Made by a program: the position numbers and the translations under genes. This document shows, one piece after another, positions 15,160 to 25,094 of a stretch of 64,000 nucleotides of DNA. Each line of letters opens with the position of its first letter. Position 1 is the first letter of the stretch. This DNA is from Microvirga terricola (GTDB lineage Bacteria > Pseudomonadota > Alphaproteobacteria > Rhizobiales > Beijerinckiaceae). The notes under the pieces were generated by a model. It had not been told where the DNA came from, ran no database searches, and worked only from the letters and a program-made list of their open reading frames with translations. The stretch spans positions 1-64,000 of the forward strand of contig NZ_JAATJS010000004.1 of NCBI RefSeq assembly GCF_011777495.1, in the 5' to 3' direction.

Positions 15160-17376
15160 TTAGGCGTCAACGTCATGGAAGATTAAGCCCGCGGCTTCAG
15201 CAGGGGCGACGCTGGATTTTTCCATCGAAGACGGAGTCCACGCCGAGCCATCTGGAGGCTGTTGCCGAGTTTCGAGCTCTTCGATATGGGCATCGATCTC
15301 GGCGTAAAGCTCGTCAAAGGCCTCATCGCACTCGAGCTCGAAATAGGCTTGGGCTGCTTGCAAGTTCTCCTTGAAATCTCGGTACATGCCCACCTCGTCA
15401 TCTGAGGAATAGCGGCCGAATTTGCTGAAAATGCTAGGGATATCGGAGAGCCATTCCGTCCGAAATGCCTCGGTATAATCCACGAACTCGGCGTCTTTGA
15501 AGACCTGCCGGAGTACCTTGTCCGTGAGCGGCTCGGCGTCCAGCCAGGTGATCGAGTGTTTTCGGATGTCCGCAACGATGCTCTGGCGTACCTCCTTCGG
15601 AAGCAAGTCGCACGACGCCAGGGCGGCGATCAGGAGTTTTCCGCTGAGCGTCTGGCCGCCTGCTTGCACCTGGGCGGCCCACTCCAGAATGTCGGGTCGC
15701 GCCTCCAGTATCAGGACGAGAAAGGCTTTTTCGCACCGTGCGCCTAGGAAGGACTTCAACGATTCGTCCAAAGGGCAGGCCTTCAGCCGCGCGACTAGCC
15801 CCGGATAGAGTGCGGGTGGGATGCGGATGCGCCCGTTCTCAGCGGCCTTCGGATGGCACGCCACTTCACCGAGCAGGCGGTCAAGCTTAGCACCATGGGC
15901 GTAGAGCTCCACCAATTCGGGCGAGGCCGAGACCAAGGTGGCGAAGGCGTCGGTTACCGTGGCGTGGCGGAACACCCACCGATCGCCGTCATCCTCCGAT
16001 ATCAACCGGGTAAGGCTGTCGTTGAGGTGCTGCATCGCGCGGGCCAGGTCGGCGGGCTTCACGCCCATGAGACGAGTGACCATCTCGAGCGACGGAGTCG
16101 CCTTGATCGGAGATGGCACTCCGGTTTGCGAATTCAGGAAGATCAGAGCGATCGCAGCGCGGGATGGGTCGTCCAACTGCGCCAGCACCTCGGTCAGGAA
16201 CTCGACCGGGTGCTCCACTAGGCGAGTTAGCCGCTCGTCGCTAATAGCGAGGTTCTTGGTAAAGAGGGGATCGCCAAGCCGGCGGGCGGTTTCCGGTAAG
16301 AAAGCCTTGTTGACCGCGATCGCCGGCAGGAACGGTTTCAGACGTTGGCGCATCTCCTGAGGCTGGACGCGGCGCACGTGATTGTAGAGCATCTGAGCAC
16401 GTTCCTCATCGGAGAGCGCCTGGACATTAACGACGACTTGGCTCTCCTTGAGCAGTGAGAAGGCACTCGTCTTCAAGTGGGGCTTGGCAGCCTCCCAGAT
16501 GTAATTCCGAGATGTGAAGACGATGCGCGCTCCGCCTTCGACGGCGGCGCGCAAGGTGCCCAGCTCGGCGTTCCAGCGGCTCATCCGAGAGGCATCGAAG
16601 TGGTTCGGGCCGAACGCATCATCGACCCAGAGGAACTGCTTTTCGCCTGGGTGCCAGAGGTTCAACTGTTCTGGTGAGTTAATCTTTAAGGCACCCAAGC
16701 AGCCATCGTCGATGGCGCCTAGTGCCAGAATCGCCGCGATCGTAGATTTGCCCGAGGCGGGGTCGCCAAGCAGGATGGCGAAGCCATGCGCCTGCAGCGT
16801 CTTCACGGCGGACCGGTAGGCGTCCGTCGGCACAAAGCAGCTAAGGTCGGACCCCATGGAGTCCAGAATGGCCTTCGCCTGCTTATAGCCATGTCCGGTG
16901 ATGATGTGTGACAGGTCACCGATGCCGTATACGCGTGGCACCAGCATGCGCAACTTGGGGTTCTCGGTCAACTGCTGGACGATCCAGGTTCCGCCGAACG
17001 TACGGCATTTCTTGACGCCCACACCTTCGAAAGCGGCGCAGATTTGGGCGTCGGCCTCACCCGAGACGCCAGCGTTGGTCATAATGATGTAGTCATCTGC
17101 CAGCCCGTCAGCTGCAAGCTTTTCGGCCTTGGGCAACTCGTCTTTCAGGTGTGACAGGGCAAGACTAGCTCCCGGCTTTCCCAAAAACTTGCATTGAATG
17201 GTCGACTTGGCCGGAATTCCATCTAGTCCTTTCCAGCGTCCGAGGAACGCCGCGTCGCGCCCGCCGTCGTTCGATCCGAGAAAAGTCTGCACCGGCCGCT
17301 TTAACACCTCAGCGGCGACGGCAGCGGCCAAGTCCTGGAATGCCTTCCAACCAAGCTTACTAAGGTCGTAGTTCAC
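15160..17376 (-). CDS. Restriction-endonuclease-fold / nSTAND-like NTPase
   Basis: The 738 residues open with an Mrr-like nuclease domain: LGWKAFQDLAAAVAAEVL, GGRD at 38-41 and QCK at 61-63, matching a D...(Q/E)xK active site. A P-loop NTPase domain follows, with Walker A GDPASGKST at 204-212, Walker B LWVDDAFG near 247, and a TSRNY segment near 285 that fits a sensor. This is the layout of the nSTAND3 family. The C-terminal 350 residues are helical, with no repeats I can name; in STAND proteins this part senses the trigger. The protein should be a cytosolic defence nuclease switched on by NTP-dependent oligomerisation. It is divergent to the OLD gene, 166 bases away. Confidence 0.75.
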   Translation of the reverse strand: MNYDLSKLGWKAFQDLAAAVAAEVLKRPVQTFLGSNDGGRDAAFLGRWKGLDGIPAKSTIQCKFLGKPGASLALSHLKDELPKAEKLAADGLADDYIIMTNAGVSGEADAQICAAFEGVGVKKCRTFGGTWIVQQLTENPKLRMLVPRVYGIGDLSHIITGHGYKQAKAILDSMGSDLSCFVPTDAYRSAVKTLQAHGFAILLGDPASGKSTIAAILALGAIDDGCLGALKINSPEQLNLWHPGEKQFLWVDDAFGPNHFDASRMSRWNAELGTLRAAVEGGARIVFTSRNYIWEAAKPHLKTSAFSLLKESQVVVNVQALSDEERAQMLYNHVRRVQPQEMRQRLKPFLPAIAVNKAFLPETARRLGDPLFTKNLAISDERLTRLVEHPVEFLTEVLAQLDDPSRAAIALIFLNSQTGVPSPIKATPSLEMVTRLMGVKPADLARAMQHLNDSLTRLISEDDGDRWVFRHATVTDAFATLVSASPELVELYAHGAKLDRLLGEVACHPKAAENGRIRIPPALYPGLVARLKACPLDESLKSFLGARCEKAFLVLILEARPDILEWAAQVQAGGQTLSGKLLIAALASCDLLPKEVRQSIVADIRKHSITWLDAEPLTDKVLRQVFKDAEFVDYTEAFRTEWLSDIPSIFSKFGRYSSDDEVGMYRDFKENLQAAQAYFELECDEAFDELYAEIDAHIEELETRQQPPDGSAWTPSSMEKSSVAPAEAAGLIFHDVDA

Positions 17377-17542
17377 TATCCCCCACCGCCTCCGTCGATT
17401 TTGGCCGCATACTTCCGCTCAGAGAATGATTCCCAGAAGCGGCATCAAGGTCCTCGCGGATCAAGCTCTTTGGTAGAGCGTGAAAGGCTTTACCTAGCCG
17501 TAGACTCGTAATTTGATGATACTAAGCGCGGGAAGGGGCAAC

Positions 17543-19468
17543 ATGCGTATCAACACCATCCGGATTCAGAACTTCCGGTCGTTCGACGACCTCTCCATTT
17601 CGCTAGAGAATTTTACGTCCCTCGTCGGACCAAACGGGGCGGGAAAGTCAACGATTCTCTGCGCCCTCAATATCTTCTTCAGGGAGATTGATGGAAGCGC
17701 CACCAGTACGACAGATCTGGATGAAGAGGATTTCCACAATCGCGACACTTCCCGTCCGATTGAGATCACAGTCGCGTTTGGCGACCTGAAACCTGAAGCG
17801 CAGACGGAATTCGGGGAATATTACCGGCAGGGCGAACTCATCATCACCGCGAAGGCAACATTCGATCCCATCACGGGGTCAGCGAGTGTCCGTCAGTTTG
17901 GTCAACGCCGGGCGATGGAAGTCTTCAAAGGGTACTTTGAAGCCTACAACGGCGGAAAATCCGCGGCCGACTGCAAGGCTGAGTTCGACAAGATCCGAGC
18001 GGCAGTTCCAGGAGTGACGGCAGCGACTAGCAAGGATGCCATGCGCGACGCACTGCGCGCCTATGAGGAAGCTCACCCGGCAGAATGCGTCCTCATTCCC
18101 AGCGAGGACCAGTTCTATGGGTTCAGCAAAGGGGCCAATCGCCTCGCGAAGCACGTCCAGTGGGTCTACGTTCCTGCCGTTAAGGATGCCACAAAGGAAA
18201 ACGTGGAAGGGAAGAACACGGCCTTGGGGAAGATCCTCGCACGCACGGTTCGCGCCAAGGTGAGGTTCGACGAGGAGATCAACAAGCTCAAGGAGGATGC
18301 GCTCGCCCGCTATCGCGATCTCCTTAAGGAGCAGCAGGGTGCGCTGGACGACATCTCCAAGGCCCTCAGCAAACGGCTAGGCGAATGGGCACACCCAGAA
18401 GCCACAGCCCGTCTATCGTGGGCGGAAGACGTGAAGAAGTCTGTCCAAGTAGAGGAGCCGATCGCGAGATTGTTGGCGGGAGAAGGCGCGTTCGAGGGCG
18501 AACTTGCGCGGTTCGGCCACGGGCTCCAGCGCTCGTATCTGCTGGCCTTGCTTCAGGAATTGGCCGCCGCAGACGATCCTGCTGCTCCCCGCCTGCTTCT
18601 TGGGTGTGAGGAGCCCGAACTCTACCAGCATCCGCCGCAGGCCAGACACCTTGCTACCGTGTTGCAGACGCTTGCCGACCACAATGCCCAGGTCATCGTC
18701 TCGACCCACAGCCCTTATTTTGTCAGCGGCCGATATTTTGAAAGCGTCAGGATGGTGCGCCGGGATGCGGGCAAGAAATGCTCAAACGTGTCGGCGGTGT
18801 CGTTCGATGATTTGGCCGAGAAGCTGTCTGGCATTCTCGGTGAGAAAGTGCTGAAGGCGGATGCCCAAATGGCCAAGTTGCATCAGGCGATGCAGCCTCA
18901 TCTAAATGAGATGTTCTTCGCACCCAAACTCATTTTCGTCGAAGGCCTTGAAGACATTGCGTACATCAATGCCTGGATGATGCTGTCGGGACGTTGGGAA
19001 GAATATCGGCGCTATGGCGCCCATATCGTTCCCACCAATGGAAAAGGCTACATCATCGAGCCACTCGTCGTTGCGGATATGATGGGCATTCCTGCCTTCG
19101 TCCTGTTCGATGCTGACGGAAACAAGACCAACGAGAACGAACGTAAGAAGCACGAAAAAGACAACATAGCCATCGTGACGGCTCTCGGCGGCGACGGCAA
19201 GACGCCATTCCCAACGGATACAGTATGGGAAAAGCATTATGTCCAATGGCCTCACAATTTTGGGGCTACGCTCCGAGCCGAGGTCGATAAGGGTATTTGG
19301 GACACTACGTTCGGGAAGGTTTCAAAAGGTCTCGGTAATCCGGATGGCAGCTTTACCAAAAACCCCATTCATATTGCGCATCATGTTGAACTGCTGATGC
19401 AGGAGAAGGCGATCCCGAAGTCGCTCGAAGAATTGTGCGGGCACTTGCTAGGGTTTTGCGCCAGCTAG
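17543..19468 (+). CDS. OLD family ATP-dependent endonuclease
   Basis: ATG 17543 follows GGAAGGGG at a proper distance; the ATG at 17513 is less likely. The N-terminus MRINTIRIQNFRSFDD and Walker A GPNGAGKST (30-38) begin an SMC/RecF-like ATPase. LLLGCEEPELYQHP and VIVSTHSPYF near residues 350-395 are its Walker B and H-loop. A TOPRIM nuclease domain follows, with FVEGLEDIAYINAW near 470 and VLFDADGNKT near 520. This is a class 1 OLD protein, the stand-alone type known from phage P2 Old and several defence loci. It lies next to the nSTAND-like gene in opposite direction; whether they act jointly is not known. Confidence 0.85.
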   Translation: MRINTIRIQNFRSFDDLSISLENFTSLVGPNGAGKSTILCALNIFFREIDGSATSTTDLDEEDFHNRDTSRPIEITVAFGDLKPEAQTEFGEYYRQGELIITAKATFDPITGSASVRQFGQRRAMEVFKGYFEAYNGGKSAADCKAEFDKIRAAVPGVTAATSKDAMRDALRAYEEAHPAECVLIPSEDQFYGFSKGANRLAKHVQWVYVPAVKDATKENVEGKNTALGKILARTVRAKVRFDEEINKLKEDALARYRDLLKEQQGALDDISKALSKRLGEWAHPEATARLSWAEDVKKSVQVEEPIARLLAGEGAFEGELARFGHGLQRSYLLALLQELAAADDPAAPRLLLGCEEPELYQHPPQARHLATVLQTLADHNAQVIVSTHSPYFVSGRYFESVRMVRRDAGKKCSNVSAVSFDDLAEKLSGILGEKVLKADAQMAKLHQAMQPHLNEMFFAPKLIFVEGLEDIAYINAWMMLSGRWEEYRRYGAHIVPTNGKGYIIEPLVVADMMGIPAFVLFDADGNKTNENERKKHEKDNIAIVTALGGDGKTPFPTDTVWEKHYVQWPHNFGATLRAEVDKGIWDTTFGKVSKGLGNPDGSFTKNPIHIAHHVELLMQEKAIPKSLEELCGHLLGFCAS

Positions 19469-19801
19469 CCCAATCCATGCTCCTGCGCGCAATCGCCTGA
19501 TTCTTGTAACTCATATGACGCGGCGCCTTCTGAAGACGAGCGAGAAGCATTGCTGACATCGTGGTTGAGCTCGAACGAGTAGACTAGAAGTGGACAGATT
19601 GCCTGCGACCCGATGGAGAAGGCCATTCAGTTGTCTGCTTTTCACCTGGCGGTGGCGAATGGCTGTCCGTCTGCTTCCGGCCCCATTCACGACTTTCGAT
19701 GCAATTGTATGAAGGTCAGATACTGGGCACATTCCGGACCCAAGTAAGGTGCTGGAATGCGGCTGCAAGCCAACGGCGGGATATCAGTCGCCCAAAAAGA
19801 A
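19469..19801. other. No gene seen
   Basis: About 330 bases between the OLD gene and the nrdJ terminator. Short frames here have no ribosome binding site and no family features. It marks the edge between accessory and core DNA. Confidence 0.4.
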
Positions 19802-19822
19802 AGGCCGCCCGATGGGCGGCCT
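19802..19822 (-). terminator. Rho-independent terminator of nrdJ
   Basis: A perfect 9-bp stem AGGCCGCCC/GGGCGGCCT with a 3-base loop. On the minus strand it is followed by TTCTTTTT. It lies 79 bases after the nrdJ stop. Confidence 0.85.
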
Positions 19823-19900
19823 CTTGTTAGGACGTTGCGGCAACAGTTGGTCAATTGCGGTAGAACTTTGGGTCACACTTCACGATGACGTGAGGACCTC

Positions 19901-22900
19901 TTACGAACACCCCGTCGTGCTGCCGCACGTATCGCACTTCAAACACGTCCCGTTCCGCACCAGCGTGAAGTTCGCGCATTCGGGGCACGCCTCACCGACA
20001 TAGCCCTTCATTTTCGCTTCTGCGCGCTTGTCGGCGAGGGAGGCTGAGGCTGACGGAGCGGTGAAGCCGAGTTTGGCGATGTCGGCTTCGCCGACCTTGT
20101 CCTCGTGCTCGACGAACTCACCCTTGAGCGCGGTCGCGCCCATGGTGAGGCCCGTGGTGCCGGTGCGCTGGCCGTTGCCTCCGGCGCCGCCGGTGATGAG
20201 CATCAGGCGGTCGGAGTTGCCGCGCACGAAGCCGCGCGAGACGACGGCTGCGGCGGGAGCCGCTTCCGGCGCCTTCGACTGGGCTTCGCCCGCGCCGATG
20301 GTGGTGGGGCCGGCTTCCGAGGCGTCCACGTGGGCGAGGTCGTTGCGGCCGAGATAGGACACGGCCAGCTCGCGGAACACGTAGTCGAGGATCGACGTCG
20401 CGCTCTTGATGCGCTCGTTGCCCTGCACGAAGCCCGCGGGCTCGAAGCGCGTGAAGGTGAAGGCCTCCACGTATTCTTCCAGCGGCACGCCGTATTGCAG
20501 GCCGAGCGAGATGGCGATGGCGAAGTTGTTCATCATCGCACGGAAGGCTGCGCCTTCCTTGTGCATGTCGATGAAGATTTCGCCGAGGCGGCCATCGTCA
20601 TATTCGCCCGTGCGGACATAGACCTTGTGGCCGCCCACAACCGCCTTCTGGGTGTAGCCCTTGCGGCGGTCGGGCATCTTTTCGCGCTCGTGGGCCGCGA
20701 CGACGCGCTCCACGATCTTTTCGACGATGCGCTCGGAGACGTGCGCGGCCTTCGCGGCGGCGGGGACGGCGGAGAGCGCCTCGGCGGCGTCTTCCGCATC
20801 CTCTTCCTCGTCGGCAATGAGCGCGGCGTTGAGCGGCTGCGAGAGCTTGGAGCCGTCGCGGTAGAGCGCGTTCGCCTTCAGCGCCAGCTTCCAGGACAGC
20901 ATGTAGGCGTTCTTGCAGTCCTCGACCGTGGCGTCGTTCGGCATGTTGATGGTCTTGGAGATCGCGCCCGAGATGAAGGGCTGCGCCGCCGCCATCATGC
21001 GGATGTGGCTCTCGACCGAGAGATAACGCTTGCCGATCTTGCCGCAGGGATTGGCGCAATCGAAGACCGCGTAATGCTCGACCTTCAGGTGCGGAGCGCC
21101 TTCGAGAGTCATCGCGCCGCAGATGTGGATGTTCGCGGCTTCCACATCGGCCTTCGAGAAGCCGAGGTGAGAGAGCAGGTCGAAGGACGGATCGTTGAGC
21201 CTGTCCGCCGGGACGTTGAGCGTGCCGGTCAGGAAGTCTTCGCCGATTGTCCACTTGTTGAAGACGAACTTGATGTCGAAGGCGCTCTTCAGGCCCTTCT
21301 CCACCGCCTCGATCTTCTCATCCGTGAAGCCACGTGCCGCAAGCGAGCCCGGGTTGATGGCGGGCGCCTGGCGCATGGAGCCGTGGCCCACCGCGTAAGC
21401 CTCGATCTCGGCGATCTCGGATTCTCGATAGCCCAGCGCGCGCAGCGCATCCGGCACGGCGCGGTTGATGATCTTGAAGTAGCCACCGCCTGCGAGTTTC
21501 TTGAACTTCACGAGAGCGAAGTCGGGCTCGATGCCGGTGGTGTCGCAATCCATCACGAGGCCGATGGTGCCGGTCGGCGCAATCACGGTCGACTGCGCGT
21601 TGCGGTAGCCGTGCTGCTCGCCGAGTTCGAGCGCCTTGTCCCAGGCCGCCTTGGCATGGGTGATAAGGCTCTGATCGGGGCAGGAGGCGTGATCGAGCGG
21701 AACCGGGTTGACCGAGAGACCCTCATAGCCTTCCGACAGACCATGCGCTGCGCGGCGATGGTTGCGGATGACGCGCAGCATGTGTTTCGCGTTCTTGACG
21801 TAGTTCGGGAACGGCCCGAGCTCGCCCGCGATCTCGGCGGAGGTCGCATAGGACACGCCGGTCATGATGGCGGTGAGCGCGCCGCCGAGCGCACGGCCCT
21901 CATCGGAGTCGTAAGGCAGGCCCATGGTCATGAGCAGGCCGCCGATATTCGCGTAGCCGAGGCCGAGCGTGCGGTACTCGTAGGACAGCTCCGCGATTTC
22001 CTTCGACGGGAACTGCGCCATCATCACCGAGATTTCGAGAACGACGGTCCAGAGCCGGCAGGCATGCTCGAACGCATCCGCATCGAAGCGCTTGGCGTCG
22101 CGGTCGAAGAACTGCAGCAGGTTCGCGGAGGCGAGATTGCAGGCCGTGTCGTCCAGGAACATGTATTCCGAGCACGGGTTCGACGCGCGGATGCGGCCAC
22201 CGGCGGGGCTGGTGTGCCAGTCGTTCATGGTGGTGTTGAAGTGCAGGCCCGGATCGGCGGACGCCCAGGCGGCGTAGCCGATCTGCTCCCACAGGTCGCG
22301 GGCTTTCAGGGTCTTGAGAACCTTGCCGTCCTTACGCGCCTTCAGGTGCCAGTCTCCGTCCTTTTCGACCGTGCGCAAGAAGTCGTCGGTGAGCGAGACG
22401 GAGTTGTTGGAGTTCTGACCAGAGACGGTGAGATAGGCTTCCGAGTCCCAATCGGTGTCGTAGATCGGGAAGTCGATATCCGTGTAGCCCTGGCGTGCAA
22501 ACTGGATGACGCGCTTGATGTAGTTGTCCGGGATCATGACCCGGCGCGCCATCTTGATTTCCTTCTTCAGAGCCGGGTTCTTCTCCGGATCGAAGCAGGC
22601 ATCGCCTGGCGCTTCGCAGTTCACGCAGGCTTTCAGAATGGCCTTGAGGTGCTTGTTGGCGAGCTTGGAACCCGCGACGAGGGCCGCGACCTTCTGCTCT
22701 TCCTTCACCTTCCAGTCGATATAGGCCTCGATATCCGGGTGATCGACATCGACCACCACCATCTTGGCCGCGCGGCGCGTGGTGCCGCCGGACTTGATCG
22801 CGCCCGCAGCGCGGTCGCCGATCTTGAGGAAGGACATGAGGCCGGATGAGCGGCCGCCGCCGGAGAGCTTCTCGCCTTCGCCGCGCAGGTTCGAGAAGTT

Positions 22901-23599
22901 CGAGCCGGTGCCGGAGCCGTATTTGAACAGGCGCGCCTCACGAACCCATAGGTCCATGATGCCGCCTTCGTTCACCAGGTCGTCCTCGACGCCCTGGATG
23001 AAGCAGGCATGCGGCTGCGGATGCTCGTAGGACGACTTCGACTTGGTCAGCTTGCCGGTCTTGTAGTCGACATAATAGTGGCCCTGGCCGGGGCCATCGA
23101 TGCCGTAGGCCCAGTGCAGGCCAGTGTTGAACCATTGCGGCGAGTTCGGCGCGACCATCTGGTTGGCGAGCATGAAGCGCAGCTCGTCATAGAAGGCCTG
23201 GGCGTCCTCTTCGGAGGTGAAATAGCCGCCCTTCCAGCCCCAATAGGTCCAGCAGCCGGCGAGGCGGTCAAAAACCTGCTTGGAGGAGATTTCGGAGCCG
23301 TAGCGTTGATCTTCGGGGAGGGAGGCGAGCGCCTCCTCATCCGGCACCGAGCGCCAGAGCCAGGAGGGAACGTCGTTCTCCTCGACCTTCTTCATGCGCG
23401 CAGGCACGCCGGCCTTGCGGAAATACTTTTGCGCCAGAACGTCGGACGCCACCTGGCTCCAGGTCTCCGGAACCTCGATATTCTCAAGCCTGAAGACGAT
23501 CGAGCCGTCCGGGTTGCGGATCTCGCTCGTCGCGAGCCGGAAGGCGAGGGAGGAATAGGGCGAGAGCCCCGATTTCGTATAACGCCGCTCAATCCGCAT
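19901..23599 (-). CDS. nrdJ: Adenosylcobalamin-dependent (class II) ribonucleotide reductase
   Basis: The 1232-residue protein reduces ribonucleotides to deoxyribonucleotides with adenosylcobalamin, without oxygen dependence. The start [18 protein letters not shown] is typical of the alphaproteobacterial form. The active-site N-x-C-x-E motif is NPCSE at 475-479. A cysteine at 200 ([11 protein letters not shown]) fits the first of the redox pair. [11 protein letters not shown] near 235 is the substrate-binding part. An insert with four cysteines ([12 protein letters not shown]) is near 325-336. The C-terminus CPECANF...[14 protein letters not shown] holds a zinc-binding and disulfide-relay segment. 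AAGGA lies eight bases before the start. The gene stands alone, with a long upstream region and its own terminator. Confidence 0.95.
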   Translation of the reverse strand: MRIERRYTKSGLSPYSSLAFRLATSEIRNPDGSIVFRLENIEVPETWSQVASDVLAQKYFRKAGVPARMKKVEENDVPSWLWRSVPDEEALASLPEDQRYGSEISSKQVFDRLAGCWTYWGWKGGYFTSEEDAQAFYDELRFMLANQMVAPNSPQWFNTGLHWAYGIDGPGQGHYYVDYKTGKLTKSKSSYEHPQPHACFIQGVEDDLVNEGGIMDLWVREARLFKYGSGTGSNFSNLRGEGEKLSGGGRSSGLMSFLKIGDRAAGAIKSGGTTRRAAKMVVVDVDHPDIEAYIDWKVKEEQKVAALVAGSKLANKHLKAILKACVNCEAPGDACFDPEKNPALKKEIKMARRVMIPDNYIKRVIQFARQGYTDIDFPIYDTDWDSEAYLTVSGQNSNNSVSLTDDFLRTVEKDGDWHLKARKDGKVLKTLKARDLWEQIGYAAWASADPGLHFNTTMNDWHTSPAGGRIRASNPCSEYMFLDDTACNLASANLLQFFDRDAKRFDADAFEHACRLWTVVLEISVMMAQFPSKEIAELSYEYRTLGLGYANIGGLLMTMGLPYDSDEGRALGGALTAIMTGVSYATSAEIAGELGPFPNYVKNAKHMLRVIRNHRRAAHGLSEGYEGLSVNPVPLDHASCPDQSLITHAKAAWDKALELGEQHGYRNAQSTVIAPTGTIGLVMDCDTTGIEPDFALVKFKKLAGGGYFKIINRAVPDALRALGYRESEIAEIEAYAVGHGSMRQAPAINPGSLAARGFTDEKIEAVEKGLKSAFDIKFVFNKWTIGEDFLTGTLNVPADRLNDPSFDLLSHLGFSKADVEAANIHICGAMTLEGAPHLKVEHYAVFDCANPCGKIGKRYLSVESHIRMMAAAQPFISGAISKTINMPNDATVEDCKNAYMLSWKLALKANALYRDGSKLSQPLNAALIADEEEDAEDAAEALSAVPAAAKAAHVSERIVEKIVERVVAAHEREKMPDRRKGYTQKAVVGGHKVYVRTGEYDDGRLGEIFIDMHKEGAAFRAMMNNFAIAISLGLQYGVPLEEYVEAFTFTRFEPAGFVQGNERIKSATSILDYVFRELAVSYLGRNDLAHVDASEAGPTTIGAGEAQSKAPEAAPAAAVVSRGFVRGNSDRLMLITGGAGGNGQRTGTTGLTMGATALKGEFVEHEDKVGEADIAKLGFTAPSASASLADKRAEAKMKGYVGEACPECANFTLVRNGTCLKCDTCGSTTGCS

Positions 23600-23935
23600 C
23601 AGTCAAATCCTTCGTTTGGAGACAATAAGTCTCCGTGCCGCGATTATGCTTCGCGGCTCCCCAGCCCACACTTTGTTCGACACGCCTTGCGACCCGTTTT
23701 TTTGTGGTCGCCCTACGTTGCTCGTCCGAGTTTCGGCTCTCCGCGGACATCACAAAGCCCACACGGAGCAATTATTCCGTGCGGCTCTGACGCTAGTCCT
23801 AGAGGATGTACGACCGGCCTTGTTCAGGTCGGCAGCCGGTCTCGGATCGGCATGGTCTCAAGCTAGTCGCGTCGAACGCCTTACGTCAAGAACTTGTGTC
23901 GGGTGGAACGGTTCCGAACTAGATATAGTGTCCGT
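23600..23935 (-). promoter_or_regulatory. Structured upstream region of nrdJ
   Basis: About 330 bases upstream of nrdJ carry a string of hairpins: GGAGAC/GTCTCC at 23619-23635, CCGCGA/TCGCGG at 23639-23658, GCGACC/GGTCGC at about 23689-23713, CACGGA/TCCGTG at about 23762-23782, and GACCGGC/GCCGGTC at about 23812-23842. A possible promoter, TTGACG (23884-23889) plus TAGCTT 18 bases on, would give a leader of about 255 bases. I looked for a cobalamin riboswitch and did not find its conserved B12 box or GCCACTG. Confidence 0.45.
23916..23931 (-). promoter_or_regulatory. NrdR-box-like site
   Basis: ACACTATATCTAGTTC on the minus strand is close to the 16-base NrdR box (ACACWATATATWGTGT type), with differences mainly in the right end. 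NrdR represses ribonucleotide reductase genes. Only one good copy was seen, where two are usual, so support is moderate. Confidence 0.4.
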
Positions 23936-24292
23936 CTGTGTAAAATGTGGATAGTTAACTGACGTGTCGCTAACCCTCGGATTCTCCTCTCGAAAATGAA
24001 ATTCGCCCTCTGGAAGTGTGTCTTTTCGACGGCAAAATTAACCATAGGGAAACTATCCAAAAGGAGGGGAAAATTTTTGGATTTTGTAACGTATCGCGGA
24101 GCCGGCTCACGAACCCGGTCTGAAACCGGCTTCGGCCCGAAAGACCGGAAATCTGGGAAAAATGGCATTCCCTTGCGGAATGTGATGCCGGTGAGAATCA
24201 CACTTGGTTTGCGACCCACATCGTGAGGCTGGACTTCCCGCGAGCGTGCGGCCATATTCCGCGCGAATTCACGAACCCCTCTGGCGACAGCG
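23936..24292. other. Intergenic upstream of the NDUFA12 gene
   Basis: No gene is seen. It has two hairpins, CCGGT-CTGAA-ACCGG at about 24115-24129 and an imperfect GGCATTCC/GGAATG-TGATGCC at about 24162-24190. It also has a DnaA-box-like TGTGGATAG at 23946-23954. They may belong to the leader of the downstream gene. Confidence 0.4.
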
Positions 24293-24703
24293 ATGAAACA
24301 GTTTTGGCTTCAGTTCTTCACCTGGTGGAACGGGCAGACCCTCGGGACGCGCTTCTATACGTGGCGCAAGGGCCAGTTCGTCGGGCAGGACGAGTTCGGC
24401 AACACCTATTATCGCGCGCAAGGCCCGCTCATCGACCGCTCGGTCGGGCCGGAACGCCGCTGGGTGATCTATAACGGTGAGGCCGATGCCTCCCGCGTGC
24501 CTCCAGGCTGGCGTGCGTGGCTCTGTCACAATGGCGACGTTCCGCCGAGCGAGGAAGGCTATAAGCCCCATTCGTGGGAGAAGCCGTTCGTTCCGAACAT
24601 GACCGGCACGCCGCAGGCCTATCGCCCCACCGGCTCGCAACTCTCGACCGGCCGCCGTCCCTCGGCCACCGGTGATTATGTTCCGTGGTCGCCTGGACAG
24701 TGA
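24293..24703 (+). CDS. NDUFA12 family NADH:ubiquinone oxidoreductase accessory subunit
   Basis: The 136-residue protein has the family hallmarks: TWWNGQTLGTRFYTWRKG at 11-28, GQDEFGNTYYRA near 31-42, ERRWVIYNGEADASRVP near 58, and W followed by a Pro-rich tail with YVPWSPG. It is a supernumerary subunit of complex I in alphaproteobacteria and mitochondria, located at the matrix or cytoplasmic arm. The start with basic and aromatic residues fits known homologues. The gene stands apart from the nuo operon, as is usual in this class. Confidence 0.92.
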   Translation: MKQFWLQFFTWWNGQTLGTRFYTWRKGQFVGQDEFGNTYYRAQGPLIDRSVGPERRWVIYNGEADASRVPPGWRAWLCHNGDVPPSEEGYKPHSWEKPFVPNMTGTPQAYRPTGSQLSTGRRPSATGDYVPWSPGQ

Positions 24704-24727
24704 TTCCCGGCGCGGCATGGTTGTGAC

Positions 24728-24949
24728 ATGCTGAGTCGCCTTCAGCCACGGGCCTGCGTCGAATGCGGGCTGCCCTATGGCCATACGGATTTCGCCTATC
24801 AGGGCGGAAAAGTCGAAGACGGCCCGGCCTATTGGTCGGACCGGGGCTTGTTATGCTCTCACGCCTGCTCGGTCGCGCACTATGTCCGGCGCGAGAAGGG
24901 GGGCGACCCGATGACGGAGCCCGCGCCCGATCCGTTTGATCAGGATTAG
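24728..24949 (+). CDS. Small Cys-containing hypothetical protein
   Basis: A 73-residue protein with CVECGLPYGH (10-19) and a later LLCSHACSVAHY (41-52) that together could bind one zinc ion. The C-terminus is acidic, DPFDQD. It follows the NDUFA12 gene by 24 bases in the same direction and may be co-transcribed. I do not know a function. Confidence 0.5.
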   Translation: MLSRLQPRACVECGLPYGHTDFAYQGGKVEDGPAYWSDRGLLCSHACSVAHYVRREKGGDPMTEPAPDPFDQD

Positions 24950-24981
24950 CGGTCCGCGGCGCTCTGCCATGAGGCTCTCCC

Positions 24982-25082
24982 TGTCATCCCCGGCCGAAGC
25001 GAAGCGGAAGGGGATCTACGGGGAGCCTCTGCGGATCCGAATGGATCCCCTTTTCGCGCCCTAAAGCACGCCGGGGATGACA
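24982..25082. repeat. REP-like inverted repeat element
   Basis: Outer arms TGTCATCCCCGGC (24982-24994) and GCCGGGGATGACA (25070-25082) are perfect reverse complements. Inner arms around GGGGATC/GATCCCC strengthen the fold. It lies between convergent genes and may stabilise or end transcripts. Confidence 0.7.
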
Positions 25083-25094
25083 AGAGCGTAGGCC

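Noticed and set aside
4400-19900. Integrase or attachment sites bounding the accessory island
   Set aside because: No recombinase gene, tRNA or paired direct repeats were seen at the edges, so the island borders are inferred from gene content only.
20105-22849. 914-residue plus-strand frame opposite nrdJ
   Set aside because: It lies wholly antisense to nrdJ, and its length is explained by the strong third-base GC bias of nrdJ. Its translation is Arg/Ala/Val-rich and lacks any family.
23600-23935. Cobalamin riboswitch upstream of nrdJ
   Set aside because: A partial likeness (CCGAGACCGGC at about 23833-23843, minus strand) lacks one base of the B12 box, and the GCCACTG and other conserved parts are absent.
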